Made by a program: the position numbers and the translations under genes. This document shows, one piece after another, positions 45,132-54,776 of a stretch of DNA of 64,000 bases (positions within the stretch are counted from its first letter, which is position 1; each line of letters starts with the position of its first letter). This DNA comes from an uncultured bacterium (GTDB taxonomy: Bacteria; Planctomycetota; UBA1135; GCA-002686595), in contig CALBMX010000027.1 of the NCBI GenBank assembly GCA_937896235.1, forward strand, positions 1 through 64,000, written 5' to 3'. The notes below the pieces were generated by a model. It searched no databases and was not told where the DNA came from. It saw nothing but the letters and a program-made list of their open reading frames with translations.

Positions 45132-45496
45132 GGACCCTATTCTAGTCAAGCGTGTGGGGCGGGGCACGGTCCGTGCGCCAAAACGGTAGGAGTGCGAGGT
45201 CGAACACGTGCGAAACTTGCGGTCAGCTCAAGAGCGCTCCCTCACCAATCGAGATTGGAGGGCCGCTTGATGAGAGCGAAAACACCCTCACGGGATGCGC
45301 GGTCACATGTGCGGAAGTGACCGCATGCGGATGAAATCCGCGCTTAGAGCCTCACTGCGCCCATGGGGGACTGTTGGCATTCCGCACACCCGTGTCGTGT
45401 GAAATGCCACGCAAAGTATGGCACAGGCGTTGCTCTAGAGAGCTTGGTGCTTCCCCAGCCGATCTCAAACTTCCACAAAGAGAGCTTCTTCTACTG
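45132..45496 (+). promoter_or_regulatory. Divergent intergenic region with a cluster of inverted repeats
   Basis: No gene. Three inverted repeats lie within 111 bases: GCGGTCAC/GTGACCGC (45299-45324), GCGGA/TCCGC (45327-45341), and TGGCATT (45375-45381) with AATGCCA (45403-45409), the last with inner CACAC/GTGTG. They lie upstream of the first lipoprotein gene. They may be regulator sites or a folded leader; neither is shown. The region should also hold the ruvB promoter. Confidence 0.45.
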
Positions 45497-48400
45497 ATGA
45501 CTTTGAACTCAACCCAAGGGCCTTTAGGCTCTTCTTCCGGACCTTGGCACCTGCTGCTTGCAGCGGCCTTGGTGCTTCCCTCGGCCTGCTCTGGCGTGAC
45601 CTCTTCCGCCCCCAGTGGGACAACCGCTGCTTCGGCGATGCGGCTCGAACAGGTCTCGCACGGCTTTGGCCTGCTCCTTCCCCATCAAACCTTTCGATTG
45701 GATGGGGGAGGGAATCCAACCGCCGAGGTGATCCCTCTTCGAACACTTTTGGAGATGGATAGCCATGTCACTTCGACCAACCCTATCTTTCCGGCGATTC
45801 AATGGCCCGTGCAGGCCGTGCTGCCCAATGGTGAGGCTGGCAACCACTTCATCTATGCCGAGTTCAACAGTCCCATCGATGTGGACTCCGTACTGAATGC
45901 CTCCCCAGGTGCGGTGGGGAATTCAAGTCTGTCGGGCACGATCACCGTACAAGCGACCGATCCAATCACCCAGCAGACGACCTCCGTTCGTGGAAGAGTC
46001 ATGATCGATGGGTATACCTATGGAGGCCCGCCATCTGGCTCTCCGGCGATGCTGCAATGGCAGCGCTGGGTGACTCTCGATGCAACGGGACAGCCCGTCC
46101 CACTTGTTGTCGACGGTTCGACGACACCGGGCCTCGGGTTCCCGGGAACAACGGGGACGATGCCGATTGCCGGGGCGGACAAGCTCATCAGTCCCAACAC
46201 GCTACTTTTCCTTGTGGATGAAGATGGCGACCTCTCCACTTGGGAAACATTCCCCGCGGGTTCGCAGATCTCCATGCGGATTACCAACGGAGTCCTTAGT
46301 AAGAACCAAAAGGCATTGCTTGATGCCGGTCTCGCCTCGAGCACGGTTGGTGCGGATGAGATCTCACCCGAAGTGTCACAGTCGCAACCGCCGTTCTCGA
46401 TTCCGAGCATCTCACCTGGGAATGGCGAACAAGGTGTCGATCCTCTACAGAACATCGTCATAGAGTTCACGGAGCCTATCCAGCCCTTCACCCTTGCACC
46501 GCTCCCCTCGAGCAAGCCCCCGACTCTGGGCTCAGCGATTCAAGTGCAGTTCGGACCATCTTCGACGGTCGTGGATGTTCCGTTTTTTGTGCAGCCTTTG
46601 ACTCCGTTTGACCTCACGCGCTTTCAGCTTATTCCCGCATTCAACTTTCCAGGAGCGGGCTCAGATGACGCCGGCTGCGGATCGTTCAACCGGATTGATG
46701 TGACCGTGAACTCTGGGCAATTTGGAGATCTGAGTACAGTCCCCAATCTCAATGCGAATGGTGTCAATACCTTCTACTTAACTGGGGCAGGCGCGGGACT
46801 TGTCAACGCACCTGTGGCGCCCGATGCGATCTACATCGCCCGCTTTGGCGCGGACGCGTCGCTCTCCGTAATCGACCTGAACGGCAATGGAGCCAGCACA
46901 GGGAACCCGGCTTTTGATGCGGCTTACCCGATGACGAAGGGGAACTCGATGTACCCGTTGAACCCAAACGTGGCGATACAGGGGGGCTCCTTGGTCCCGC
47001 CACTCTTCCCCGGTAGCTGTACCTTTAATGGTGGGTCTGCTGGAGTCTTCACCTTGACAAAGGACAGCAACCTGAATGACCGCCTTGCGGCATCGCCTCT
47101 TTTTGAGTCCGTGGGGGACTTCATGCTTGGCCACGCTCTTGACAGTAGCTTCAACAATGGTCCACCGCCCTTTGGCTGCCAAGCGGGAGGTGGCAACCTG
47201 TGTTCCACTACGGGCCTCAAACTCCCGAAGCCTGTGATTGTCGGATCGAACACGGTTGGGCCTGGTTCGACAGCTCAGTTCAGCCTTGCTCCAGCTGGCT
47301 CAGAGAACCTGATCTCTTGGGCACCACATCCTAACCCTCCCCCGCTCACTTTTCCGCCCCTTTGCGTCACACCATTCATCGGTGGACAGGAGCCGACCTC
47401 CATCGATTTCATCGGTTTGCCTACCAACCCTACGGGGCTCACGAACCTGCTAGTGCCTGGCGCTTTCCCACAGGGGAATCCGTCGCTAGGACTTCCACCC
47501 CAGGGCATGCTGGCTGCAGAGCAAAACGCGTGGATGGTTGGACCCTCCGCGGCCCAGACCCAGATCTCGGCGTGCTTGCCCTATCAGATCCGTCAACAGG
47601 TAGGCAACTTCCTGTACGTGGTTGATCGTATTCGCCGCGAGGTGGTGGTGCTCAACAGCAACCGCTTCAACGTGATCGATCGCATCTTGGTTTCGGACCC
47701 GACTTCACTTGCGATGTCTCCTGACTTGACCTATCTCGCGATTACGAATCGCGGCTCGGGAACGGTTTCGTTTCTCGACGTCGACCCCTCTTCGGCCTCT
47801 TTTCACAAGATCGTGAAGACGACGACTGTTGGAAAGGGGCCCGCTGGAATCGCATGGGAACCCGACAATGAAGACATTCTCGTATGCAACGAGCTCGGTG
47901 GGAGCGTCTCTGTGATTTCGGCGACATCCCTCGAGGTTCGAAAAACTCTACAGAACCAGCTTGCGGCTCCATTTGAAGTCGCGATCACTCCTCGGCAAAT
48001 GGGCTTCGGCTTCAATCGCCAGGTTTACTTTGCCTACATCGTGGGTCGGAATGGAAAGGTCTCGATCTTCGAGTCCGGTCCGGACGGCCCAAGTGGTTGG
48101 GGATTCGACGACATCATTGGCCAGCCCCCGATGAGCTTTCCCAACCCCAAGGCCATCCAACCCGACCACATCGCGATTCAATCGGGGGTTTGGATTGCCC
48201 ATGAGCGAGCCCTTGACCTAGACGGAGCCATCATCGGTCAGGTCGGTACCGGCGCTGCTTCCAATATGGTTTTTGAGGCGACTAGCGTCGGACCTCTCCC
48301 GTTGGGCTCGGCGGGTCAGGCGTCCCTGTTAGACCGCAATATTCAGTTCCGCATCGCCAACTCGTTGGGGGCGTCCCAACTGACGGGCATCCCGATGGAT

Positions 48401-48703
48401 ATCGCGTTTGACAACTTGATGAACCTAGGTGGTCTCCCCAACCCGACTCTCTCTCAGTTCTCAAGTGGGACGCCCGCGCTGGTCAATGGGAAAAATCTGG
48501 TACGGGCAACGACGACTCTCTCCAATACAAACCAGCCGGCGCTCTTGTTCTTGGCCGTGCCGAACTCATCACAAGGTGGGGGAGTCGTGGATGTCATCAA
48601 CCTAGGTACGGGGCAGCGCCGCGACGTTGACCTATACGAACCCGGAATCCAGTCGGTCTCCGCGAGCGGTGCGACGCTTGTGATGGATTACTTTCGCCAG
48701 TAG
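45497..48703 (+). CDS. Large lipoprotein with Ig-like and YVTN/beta-propeller regions, copy 1
   Basis: 1068 residues from the ATG at 45497; the frame runs 41 codons upstream but this Met fits a lipoprotein signal with lipobox LPSAC, Cys31. The N-terminal half contains a Big_5-like Ig segment around residues 295-360 (SPGNGEQGVDPLQNIVIEFT). From about 690 to 870 there is a beta-propeller of the YVTN/YncE type, with repeats such as LTYLAITNRGSGTVSFLDVD and EDILVCNELGGSVSVI. It should sit on the outer membrane or cell surface. Function is unknown; a close paralog follows. Both copies end in DYFRQ. Confidence 0.85.
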   Translation: MTLNSTQGPLGSSSGPWHLLLAAALVLPSACSGVTSSAPSGTTAASAMRLEQVSHGFGLLLPHQTFRLDGGGNPTAEVIPLRTLLEMDSHVTSTNPIFPAIQWPVQAVLPNGEAGNHFIYAEFNSPIDVDSVLNASPGAVGNSSLSGTITVQATDPITQQTTSVRGRVMIDGYTYGGPPSGSPAMLQWQRWVTLDATGQPVPLVVDGSTTPGLGFPGTTGTMPIAGADKLISPNTLLFLVDEDGDLSTWETFPAGSQISMRITNGVLSKNQKALLDAGLASSTVGADEISPEVSQSQPPFSIPSISPGNGEQGVDPLQNIVIEFTEPIQPFTLAPLPSSKPPTLGSAIQVQFGPSSTVVDVPFFVQPLTPFDLTRFQLIPAFNFPGAGSDDAGCGSFNRIDVTVNSGQFGDLSTVPNLNANGVNTFYLTGAGAGLVNAPVAPDAIYIARFGADASLSVIDLNGNGASTGNPAFDAAYPMTKGNSMYPLNPNVAIQGGSLVPPLFPGSCTFNGGSAGVFTLTKDSNLNDRLAASPLFESVGDFMLGHALDSSFNNGPPPFGCQAGGGNLCSTTGLKLPKPVIVGSNTVGPGSTAQFSLAPAGSENLISWAPHPNPPPLTFPPLCVTPFIGGQEPTSIDFIGLPTNPTGLTNLLVPGAFPQGNPSLGLPPQGMLAAEQNAWMVGPSAAQTQISACLPYQIRQQVGNFLYVVDRIRREVVVLNSNRFNVIDRILVSDPTSLAMSPDLTYLAITNRGSGTVSFLDVDPSSASFHKIVKTTTVGKGPAGIAWEPDNEDILVCNELGGSVSVISATSLEVRKTLQNQLAAPFEVAITPRQMGFGFNRQVYFAYIVGRNGKVSIFESGPDGPSGWGFDDIIGQPPMSFPNPKAIQPDHIAIQSGVWIAHERALDLDGAIIGQVGTGAASNMVFEATSVGPLPLGSAGQASLLDRNIQFRIANSLGASQLTGIPMDIAFDNLMNLGGLPNPTLSQFSSGTPALVNGKNLVRATTTLSNTNQPALLFLAVPNSSQGGGVVDVINLGTGQRRDVDLYEPGIQSVSASGATLVMDYFRQ

Positions 48704-49149
48704 GGCGCCGGAGTTTTGGGGCTTACTCAGGCAGATGGCCTGGGTAAGCCCGTTAGGGGGTGCGTGGGAGGGGTGTGCGACATCGCACGAGTGCATGTTC
48801 GCTCTGGATAGGGTGCGTATTGTCTGCTTTGGGGGCTAATTTTGGTGGAAAAAGGTGTGCGGTTGGTGCGCCCACTTTGGGTTACCGAAAGAAATGTCCT
48901 GGGTACCCTCTACCTAGGACACCCAGGCATCGATTATTTGGGTGTGCGGTCCGTGCAACTATCCGTTGGCACGGACCTTGCTCTTAGACGTACGACACCG
49001 GGGAGCGGTGTTTCCCCAGCTAACCACTACTTCCACTGCGAAAACCAACACAGGACAGGGCAAATGGCTTGATTCTCAAGTCATTTCCGGTTGAACTGTT
49101 GCGGTCCGCACCTCAGCTGACACCCCCCCCAATAAACAGCGATATCTAG
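48704..49149 (+). promoter_or_regulatory. Intergenic region between the two lipoprotein paralogs
   Basis: No gene. A terminator-like hairpin (48718-48751) is followed by two more inverted repeats: TGTCCT...AGGACA (48895-48921, one G-T pair) and GGTCCGTGC/GCACGGACC (48948-48977, perfect nine pairs). A run of eight C residues lies about 20 bases before the second start. The pattern of repeats upstream of each copy is similar in kind but not in sequence. Confidence 0.45.
48718..48751 (+). terminator. Terminator-like hairpin after lipoprotein copy 1
   Basis: GGGCTTAC (48718-48725) pairs with GTAAGCCC (48744-48751); CAGGC/GCCTG extends the stem. No T run follows, so it may be a weak terminator or a 3' stabiliser. 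Confidence 0.55.
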
Positions 49150-52100
49150 ATGATTAAACGCCCAGCCCTAAGCCGGACCGCAATTCTTGCTGCCGCCCTT
49201 CTTTTGCCCGCCGCATGCGGTGGAATAATGAAGTCTTCCCAAGGAGGCTCCTCCTCGGCATCAACCATGAGGCTTCAAGAGGTCTCCCACGGTTTCGGCC
49301 TGTTGCTTCCGCACCAGACCTTTAAGGTGGATGCCTTGGGCCAAGCGACCTCCGAGGTGATTCCGCTTCGGACATTGGAAGAGATGGCGACAAACGTCAC
49401 CTCGACCAACCCGATCTTCCCCTCGACGCAGTGGCCCGTGCTCGCCATCCTGCCGAACGGCGACCCGGGAAACCACTTCATCTACGCAGAGTTCAACAGC
49501 CCGATTGATATCGACTCGGTATTGAGTGGATCGCCTGGTGCGGTTGCAAACTCAAGCCTGTCGGGAACAATCTCCGTCCAGGCTACGGACCCCGTGACCC
49601 AACAGACCAGCTCGGTTCGTGGACGTGTCTTTATCGACGGCTTCACCTACTCGGGCGCCCCGACGGGCTCTCCTCCCTTGCTTGAGTTCAAGCGTTGGGT
49701 TGAGCTTGACGGCGCGGGCGGCATCGTTCCGACCATCGTCGGAACGGACACTCCTGGTTTCGGATTCCCAGGCACGGAGAGCATCACTGCTTTCGCAAGC
49801 CCGGAAAAGCTGATCAACCCGAACACCTTGGTGTTTATCGTTGACGAAGATGACGACCTCTCGACACACGAGACATTCCCCGTCGGCCAGCAAATCTCTA
49901 TGCGCATCACCAATGGTGTGCGCGCGACTAATGGCAAGGCTCTTCTGGATGCGGGGTTGGCCTCGACCACCGTGGGCTCTGACTTCATCGTCCCCGAAGT
50001 GTCCCAGTCTCCTCCTCCTTTCTCCATTCCGAGCATCACTCCCGGTAATGGTGAGCAGGGCGTAGACCCTCTTCAGAATATCATTGTCGAGTTCACGGAG
50101 CCGGTCCAGCCCTTCTCGATCGCCCCGCTGCCTTCGAGCACGCCTCCGACACTCGGCGCTGCGATCCAGGTTCAGTTCGGTCCTTCGGCCACTGTTGTCG
50201 ACGTTCCTTTCTTTGTGGAGCCGCTTACTCCCTTTGACCTGACCCGTCTGCGCATTCTGCCGGCATTCAACTTCCCTGGCGCAGGTCCAGTGGGCGATAG
50301 CTGTGGAACGTTCAACCGCATTACGATTACGGTCAACTCCGGACAGTTCACGGACCTAAACACGGTTCCGAACTTCAACACGACTGGAGTGAACACCTTC
50401 TACTTAACTGGTGAAGGTCCGGGACTTGTCAACGCCCCGGTCGCACCGGATGCGATCTACATCGCTCGATTTGGTGCAGACGTCTCCCTGTCCGTCATCG
50501 ACTTGAACGGCAACGGCGCGGGAACGGGAAACCCAGCATTTGATGCTGCCTTCCCGATGACCAAAGGAAACTCGATGTATCCCCTGAACCCGAATGTCGC
50601 GGTTCAAGGTGGTGCACTGACACCTCCCCTTACTCCTGGTAGCTGTACCTTCAATGGTGGATCGGCTGGAGTCTTTACTCTGACCAAAGACAGCAACCTG
50701 GGCGATCGCCTTGCAACCTCTCCGCTATTCGAGTCGGTTGGCGACTTCATGCTTGGACACGCTCTCGACAGCACGTTCAACAACGGCCCACCCCCGTTCG
50801 GCTGCCAAGCCGGTGGTGGTAACCTTTGCGCTACGACGGGTCTAAAGATTCCGACGCCCGTTACTGTTGGCCCCAACACCTTGGGTCCGGCTGCGCCGGG
50901 TCAGTTCAGCACGGCTCCGGCCGGCGCTGAAAACTTGGTGTCCTGGGCGCCGCACCCCAACCCTCCGCCACTTACTTTCCCCCCGTTGTGTGTATCTCCG
51001 TTCATCGGTGGCCAGGAGCCCAGCTCTGTGGACAACTTGGGAAGTCAACAGGCGCCGACTGGAATCATAAACTTGCTTGTGCCCGGCGCTTTCCCCCAGG
51101 GAAACCCGGCTGGTCAGATCCCTCCTCAGGGCCTTCTCACCAAAGAGCAAAACTCGTTCTTCCAAGGTCCATCTGCTCCGCAGACCCAAGTCCAATCTTG
51201 TGTCTCCTACCAGATTCGTCAACAGATCGGAAACTTCCTATACGTTGTCGACCGCGTCCGTCGTGAGATTGTTGTCCTGAACAGCAACCGCTTCAACGTG
51301 ATCGATCGCATCCTAGTTTCGGATCCGACGACCTTGGCCATGTCGCCTGACCTCACCTACCTCGCAGTTACGAACCGCGGGTCCGGTACGGTCTCCTTTG
51401 TGGACATTGATCCCTCTTCGGCAACCTTCCACCAGGTCGTCAAGACCACCACGGTTGGCAAGGGCCCCGCTGGTATCGCTTGGGAGCCGGACAACGAAGA
51501 TATCCTTGTCTGCAACGAGCTCGCCAACACGATGTCCATCATCAGTGCAACTTCACTTGAAGTTCGCAAGACGATCGCCAACCAGTTGGAAGAGCCTTTT
51601 GATGTTGCGATCACGCCTCGTCAAATGAACTTTGGCTTCAACCGTCAGGTCTACTTCGCCTATATCATGAACCGCACCGGCAAGGTCTCGATTTTCGAGT
51701 CCGGCCCGGATGGCTCGGGCGGCTGGGGCTTCGATGACATTGTTGGCCAGCCCTTCTTGAGCTTCCCCAACCCGAAGGCCCTCCAGCCTGATCATATCGC
51801 TGTTCAGTCCGGTGTTTGGATTGCCCACGAGCGTCAACTGAACCTTGAAGGTGACATCATTGGTCCGGTTGGTACCGGTGCTGCGTCGAACATGGTCTTC
51901 AAGTCGACGACTGCTGGGCAGGTTCCCCTGAGTTCGGGTTTACTCTCCTTGGCGCAACGGGACATCCAGTTCCGTATCGCGAACTCATTTGGTATTTCGC
52001 AGCTGACGGGTATTCCGCTCGACATTGCTTTCGATAACCAGCGCAACTTTGGAGGCCTCCCGAACCCGGTTGCTTCACAATTTAGCGCAGGTACCCCGAT

Positions 52101-52320
52101 TGCGATCAACGGAAAGAACTTGGTTCGCCTTGGTGGTATCAACACCAACGAACCGGCCCTCATGTTCCTTGCGATTCCAAGCTCCAGCCAAGGTGGCGGA
52201 TCTGTGGACGTAATCGACCTGAGCACGAACCTCCGGCGTGATGTCGACCTGTTTACCCCTGGCATTCAGTCCGTCTCTGCGGATGGTGCGACGCTAATCA
52301 TGGACTACTTCCGCCAGTAG
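49150..52320 (+). CDS. Large lipoprotein with Ig-like and YVTN/beta-propeller regions, copy 2
   Basis: 1056 residues. The signal ends in lipobox LPAAC with Cys23. Residue-for-residue it parallels copy 1: Big_5-like segment SPSITPGNGEQGVDPL (here IPSITPGNGEQGVDPL) and YVTN-type repeats LTYLAVTNRGSGTVSFVDID and EDILVCNELANTMSIISATS. Conserved Cys pairs (PGSCTFNGG; PFGCQAGGGNLC) may form disulfides. It likely forms a surface structure with, or in place of, copy 1. A strong terminator follows. Function unknown. Confidence 0.88.
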   Translation: MIKRPALSRTAILAAALLLPAACGGIMKSSQGGSSSASTMRLQEVSHGFGLLLPHQTFKVDALGQATSEVIPLRTLEEMATNVTSTNPIFPSTQWPVLAILPNGDPGNHFIYAEFNSPIDIDSVLSGSPGAVANSSLSGTISVQATDPVTQQTSSVRGRVFIDGFTYSGAPTGSPPLLEFKRWVELDGAGGIVPTIVGTDTPGFGFPGTESITAFASPEKLINPNTLVFIVDEDDDLSTHETFPVGQQISMRITNGVRATNGKALLDAGLASTTVGSDFIVPEVSQSPPPFSIPSITPGNGEQGVDPLQNIIVEFTEPVQPFSIAPLPSSTPPTLGAAIQVQFGPSATVVDVPFFVEPLTPFDLTRLRILPAFNFPGAGPVGDSCGTFNRITITVNSGQFTDLNTVPNFNTTGVNTFYLTGEGPGLVNAPVAPDAIYIARFGADVSLSVIDLNGNGAGTGNPAFDAAFPMTKGNSMYPLNPNVAVQGGALTPPLTPGSCTFNGGSAGVFTLTKDSNLGDRLATSPLFESVGDFMLGHALDSTFNNGPPPFGCQAGGGNLCATTGLKIPTPVTVGPNTLGPAAPGQFSTAPAGAENLVSWAPHPNPPPLTFPPLCVSPFIGGQEPSSVDNLGSQQAPTGIINLLVPGAFPQGNPAGQIPPQGLLTKEQNSFFQGPSAPQTQVQSCVSYQIRQQIGNFLYVVDRVRREIVVLNSNRFNVIDRILVSDPTTLAMSPDLTYLAVTNRGSGTVSFVDIDPSSATFHQVVKTTTVGKGPAGIAWEPDNEDILVCNELANTMSIISATSLEVRKTIANQLEEPFDVAITPRQMNFGFNRQVYFAYIMNRTGKVSIFESGPDGSGGWGFDDIVGQPFLSFPNPKALQPDHIAVQSGVWIAHERQLNLEGDIIGPVGTGAASNMVFKSTTAGQVPLSSGLLSLAQRDIQFRIANSFGISQLTGIPLDIAFDNQRNFGGLPNPVASQFSAGTPIAINGKNLVRLGGINTNEPALMFLAIPSSSQGGGSVDVIDLSTNLRRDVDLFTPGIQSVSADGATLIMDYFRQ

Positions 52321-52336
52321 GCCGAACGATTGATAT

Positions 52337-52380
52337 GGAAGGGCCGCCGGATTTTCGAATCCGGCGGCCCTTCCTTTTTT
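52337..52380 (+). terminator. Strong intrinsic terminator after lipoprotein copy 2
   Basis: A perfect 17-bp stem (52337-52353 with 52358-52374) around loop TTCG is followed by six T residues. It isolates the lipoprotein transcript from the menaquinone operon. Confidence 0.92.
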
Positions 52381-52438
52381 GTATTCAAAATCCAAGGCAA
52401 GTGCTCCACTTGAGCGCTCTAGAAGTTACCGTTTCGCC

Positions 52439-53128
52439 GTGCCCGATCCCCTCATTGTCAAGTCCATGTTCGGACGCATTGCGCGCCGTTACGACCTACT
52501 CAACCGCGTTCTCTCCGTGGGGATTGACCAGGTCTGGAGGCGCGCTGCCGTGCGCGCTGTGGGGAGCGTAAAGGGTGAAGTAGGTATTGACCTCTGCTGT
52601 GGTACCGGGGACCTCTCCCTGGCATTTGAGAGGTCGGGGGCAGCTGTTGTGGGCTTGGACTTCACACCAGAGATGCTTCCCATCGCAAGGGCCAAGGGGG
52701 ACAAGACCGGCGGTAGACTTTGTTTTGCCCAGGCGGACGCTTTACTTGTCCCCGCTCGCGACAATGGTGCGGCGTTTAGCAGCGTCTCCTTTGGCATTCG
52801 CAATGTCGAAAATCGTACGCGGTGCCTTGAGGAGATGGCTCGTATCACGAGGCCAGGGGGACGCGTTGTTGTCCTTGAGTTTTCCATGCCTCCTGGTTGG
52901 CTCTTGGGTTTCTTATACCGCGCCTATTTCACCAAAGCTCTGCCTTTCATTGGCCGTGTCGTGTCCAAGGATGACGACGCGTACAGCTACCTTCCGCGCA
53001 CAGTCCTCGCTTGGCCCGACCCGGACTCCTTTCAAAGCGAGTTTGAGGCGGTTGGGCTCCAGGACTGTGGCTATCGGTTGCTTTCGAGGGGTATCGCCGC
53101 ACTTCATTGGGGCACGGTCGCCAGCTGA
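52439..53128 (+). CDS. menG: Demethylmenaquinone/ubiquinone methyltransferase
   Basis: 229 residues from the GTG at 52439; an ATG at 52466 is an alternative, and the frame before 52439 overlaps the terminator. It methylates demethylmenaquinone using S-adenosylmethionine. Typical residues: FGRIARRYDLLNRVLSVGID, the SAM motif LCCGTGDLS, VSFGIRNVENR and VLEFSMPPGWL. The next gene starts in its stop codon (TGATG). The rest of the operon, with ubiX- and ubiA-type genes, supports menaquinone synthesis over ubiquinone. Confidence 0.94.
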   Translation: MPDPLIVKSMFGRIARRYDLLNRVLSVGIDQVWRRAAVRAVGSVKGEVGIDLCCGTGDLSLAFERSGAAVVGLDFTPEMLPIARAKGDKTGGRLCFAQADALLVPARDNGAAFSSVSFGIRNVENRTRCLEEMARITRPGGRVVVLEFSMPPGWLLGFLYRAYFTKALPFIGRVVSKDDDAYSYLPRTVLAWPDPDSFQSEFEAVGLQDCGYRLLSRGIAALHWGTVAS

Positions 53129-54003
53129 TGGCTAAAGACGAGCCCAACCTGTTGCAGAGGCTTTTTGCCGCGGCGGACAGTGAGGATGACCTCACTCCCG
53201 TTGACTTAGAAGAACTAGAAGGTGCTGCCCTACGCCGACGTATCTCACTCTCGTGGCTGGCTATGCTCCCGCTGTTAGGCGTCTATTTCTCGGGCGTAAA
53301 AATGGCAGCAGATCGTGGTATGGCCACCCGCAACACCTCTGAACTCTTCTGCGGCCAGCTGCTTCGGATTTTTGGCAGTCACGCCGACACTGTTGGGTTT
53401 GGGTTGCTCGCCATTCTGACGGCGGGTGCAATCCTTCGAGCGGTTTCGCTGCGCTGGCCAATGGGGGAGGGTGTCCTATGGAGCATTTTAGAGGGAGCCG
53501 GAATCGGACTCATCCTGGGACCATTCCTCCTGTTTGCAGTGGGCTTGTTTCCCGCCTACCTGCCCTCGGCTGAGCTGGTGGCTGAAGTGGGGACTCCTGC
53601 GGCCTCGAGGGTTGCGCTTGTTGTTGGGGGAGCCGCATGGGAAGAGCTTCTCTTTCGAGTCCTTGTCTACGCCGCACTCTTGGCGTTGGGTCGCGGTTTG
53701 TTTGTCCACCTCGGCGCGAACCGGCAGACGGCACGAGTCTCTGCCGAAGTTTTCGCCTGCATCTTATCTTCACTCGCGTTTGCAGCGTTCCACTTACAAG
53801 CTGTGGTGGGATGGATGGGGGTTGGAGGCGAGGACTTTGAGCCTCGGGTTTTTGTTTGGCGGATGGTTGCCGGCGCACTGTTGGCGATCATTGCCCGGAC
53901 ACGGGGTTTGGGTGTTGCCGCATGGGCGCACGCGATTTTTAACGTCGGACTGGTTTTGGGTGCAGGTCCTGGGGTCTTCCTCATGGGGAACGGCGGAAGT
54001 TAA
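53128..54003 (+). CDS. CPBP family intramembrane metalloprotease
   Basis: 291 residues, with seven or so hydrophobic segments. The CPBP/Abi motifs are present: EELLFR (E-E-x3-R) near 172-178, FAAFHLQ (F-x3-H) near 212, and WAHAIFN (H-x3-N) near 264. These are glutamate-type intramembrane proteases related to CAAX-end-cleaving Rce1. Its target is unknown. It is inserted into a quinone operon, starting in the stop of menG. Confidence 0.9.
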   Translation: MAKDEPNLLQRLFAAADSEDDLTPVDLEELEGAALRRRISLSWLAMLPLLGVYFSGVKMAADRGMATRNTSELFCGQLLRIFGSHADTVGFGLLAILTAGAILRAVSLRWPMGEGVLWSILEGAGIGLILGPFLLFAVGLFPAYLPSAELVAEVGTPAASRVALVVGGAAWEELLFRVLVYAALLALGRGLFVHLGANRQTARVSAEVFACILSSLAFAAFHLQAVVGWMGVGGEDFEPRVFVWRMVAGALLAIIARTRGLGVAAWAHAIFNVGLVLGAGPGVFLMGNGGS

Positions 54004-54071
54004 GGGCCGGTTGCCCACAGTCGGGCATGCTGTCCTCACGATCTTGCCTAGGATCCGTTAGAATCACAGCC

Positions 54072-54776
54072 ATGTCCTCCCCCGGATCTACCTCGAAAAC
54101 TGAACACGCCTCCACACCTCCAGCACGTCGGGTTTTTGTTGGACTAACGGGAGCGAGTGGCCATGCGTACGGTCGCGCTCTTCTCGTCGCACTTACCGAG
54201 GCTCATTACTCCGTTGATTTGGCCCTCTCGAGTGCCGGGGCCAAAGTGCTGTTGCACGAACAGGGGGTCGCGACCCTTGAAGACGGTCGAATCGCCCCGC
54301 AAGTGTTGAGCCGTTGGCTTGGTGAAAAGGCAGCCAGCAACATTCGCGTTTGGGGAAGAGAGGACGTAGGTGCGCCTCCGGCTTCGGGGACGGCGCAAGG
54401 TGCAGCGGTAATCATCTGTCCCTGCTCCATGGGGACGTTGGCGCGTGTAGCCGCAGGGTTCTCTTCGAATCTTGTCGAACGCGCGGCAGATGTTGCCATC
54501 AAAGAGCGGCGCAGGTTGATACTCGTTCCACGTGAAGCGCCTCTGTCTGAAATCCACCTTGAAAACATGCTGCGGCTATCCAGATTGGGCGCAACGATAG
54601 TCCCTGCTAGCCCAGGTTTTTATCACCTGCCAACTTCATTGGACGACCTTGTTGAGCACCTTGTCAGCAAAATCCTTGATGCCGCGGGGATTGAACGCGT
54701 GAGTGCGATTCGATGGGCCGGTCTTCCCACGGAGCCACCCGCTGAGCCGGGTACCACCCGAGAGGAGCCCTCCTAA
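54072..54776 (+). CDS. ubiX: UbiX-like flavin prenyltransferase
   Basis: 234 residues from the ATG at 54072. UbiX makes prenylated FMN, the cofactor of UbiD-type decarboxylases. It has FVGLTGASGHAYG at the flavin site, CPCSMGTLARVAAG and LVPREAPLSEIHLENML, all family marks. In the futalosine pathway the same chemistry serves MqnL/MqnM decarboxylation of the prenylated naphthoate. A UbiD-type gene is not in the window. Its stop overlaps the next start. Confidence 0.92.
   Translation: MSSPGSTSKTEHASTPPARRVFVGLTGASGHAYGRALLVALTEAHYSVDLALSSAGAKVLLHEQGVATLEDGRIAPQVLSRWLGEKAASNIRVWGREDVGAPPASGTAQGAAVIICPCSMGTLARVAAGFSSNLVERAADVAIKERRRLILVPREAPLSEIHLENMLRLSRLGATIVPASPGFYHLPTSLDDLVEHLVSKILDAAGIERVSAIRWAGLPTEPPAEPGTTREEPS

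Larger units (their letters stand above)
45497..52320 (+). repeat. Tandem duplication of a large lipoprotein gene
   Basis: The products of 45497-48703 and 49150-52320 are alike along their full length by eye, for example identical SVDSxL, NPxFPxxQWPV, and PGNGEQGVDPLQNI segments and the same final DYFRQ. The nucleotide sequences differ widely at third codon positions, which points to an old duplication with purifying selection on the protein. Confidence 0.9.

Noticed and set aside
49122-49130. C8 run before lipoprotein copy 2 as a phase-variation switch
   Set aside because: It lies outside the coding frame and is not placed between clear -35 and -10 boxes; could still affect expression but not supported.
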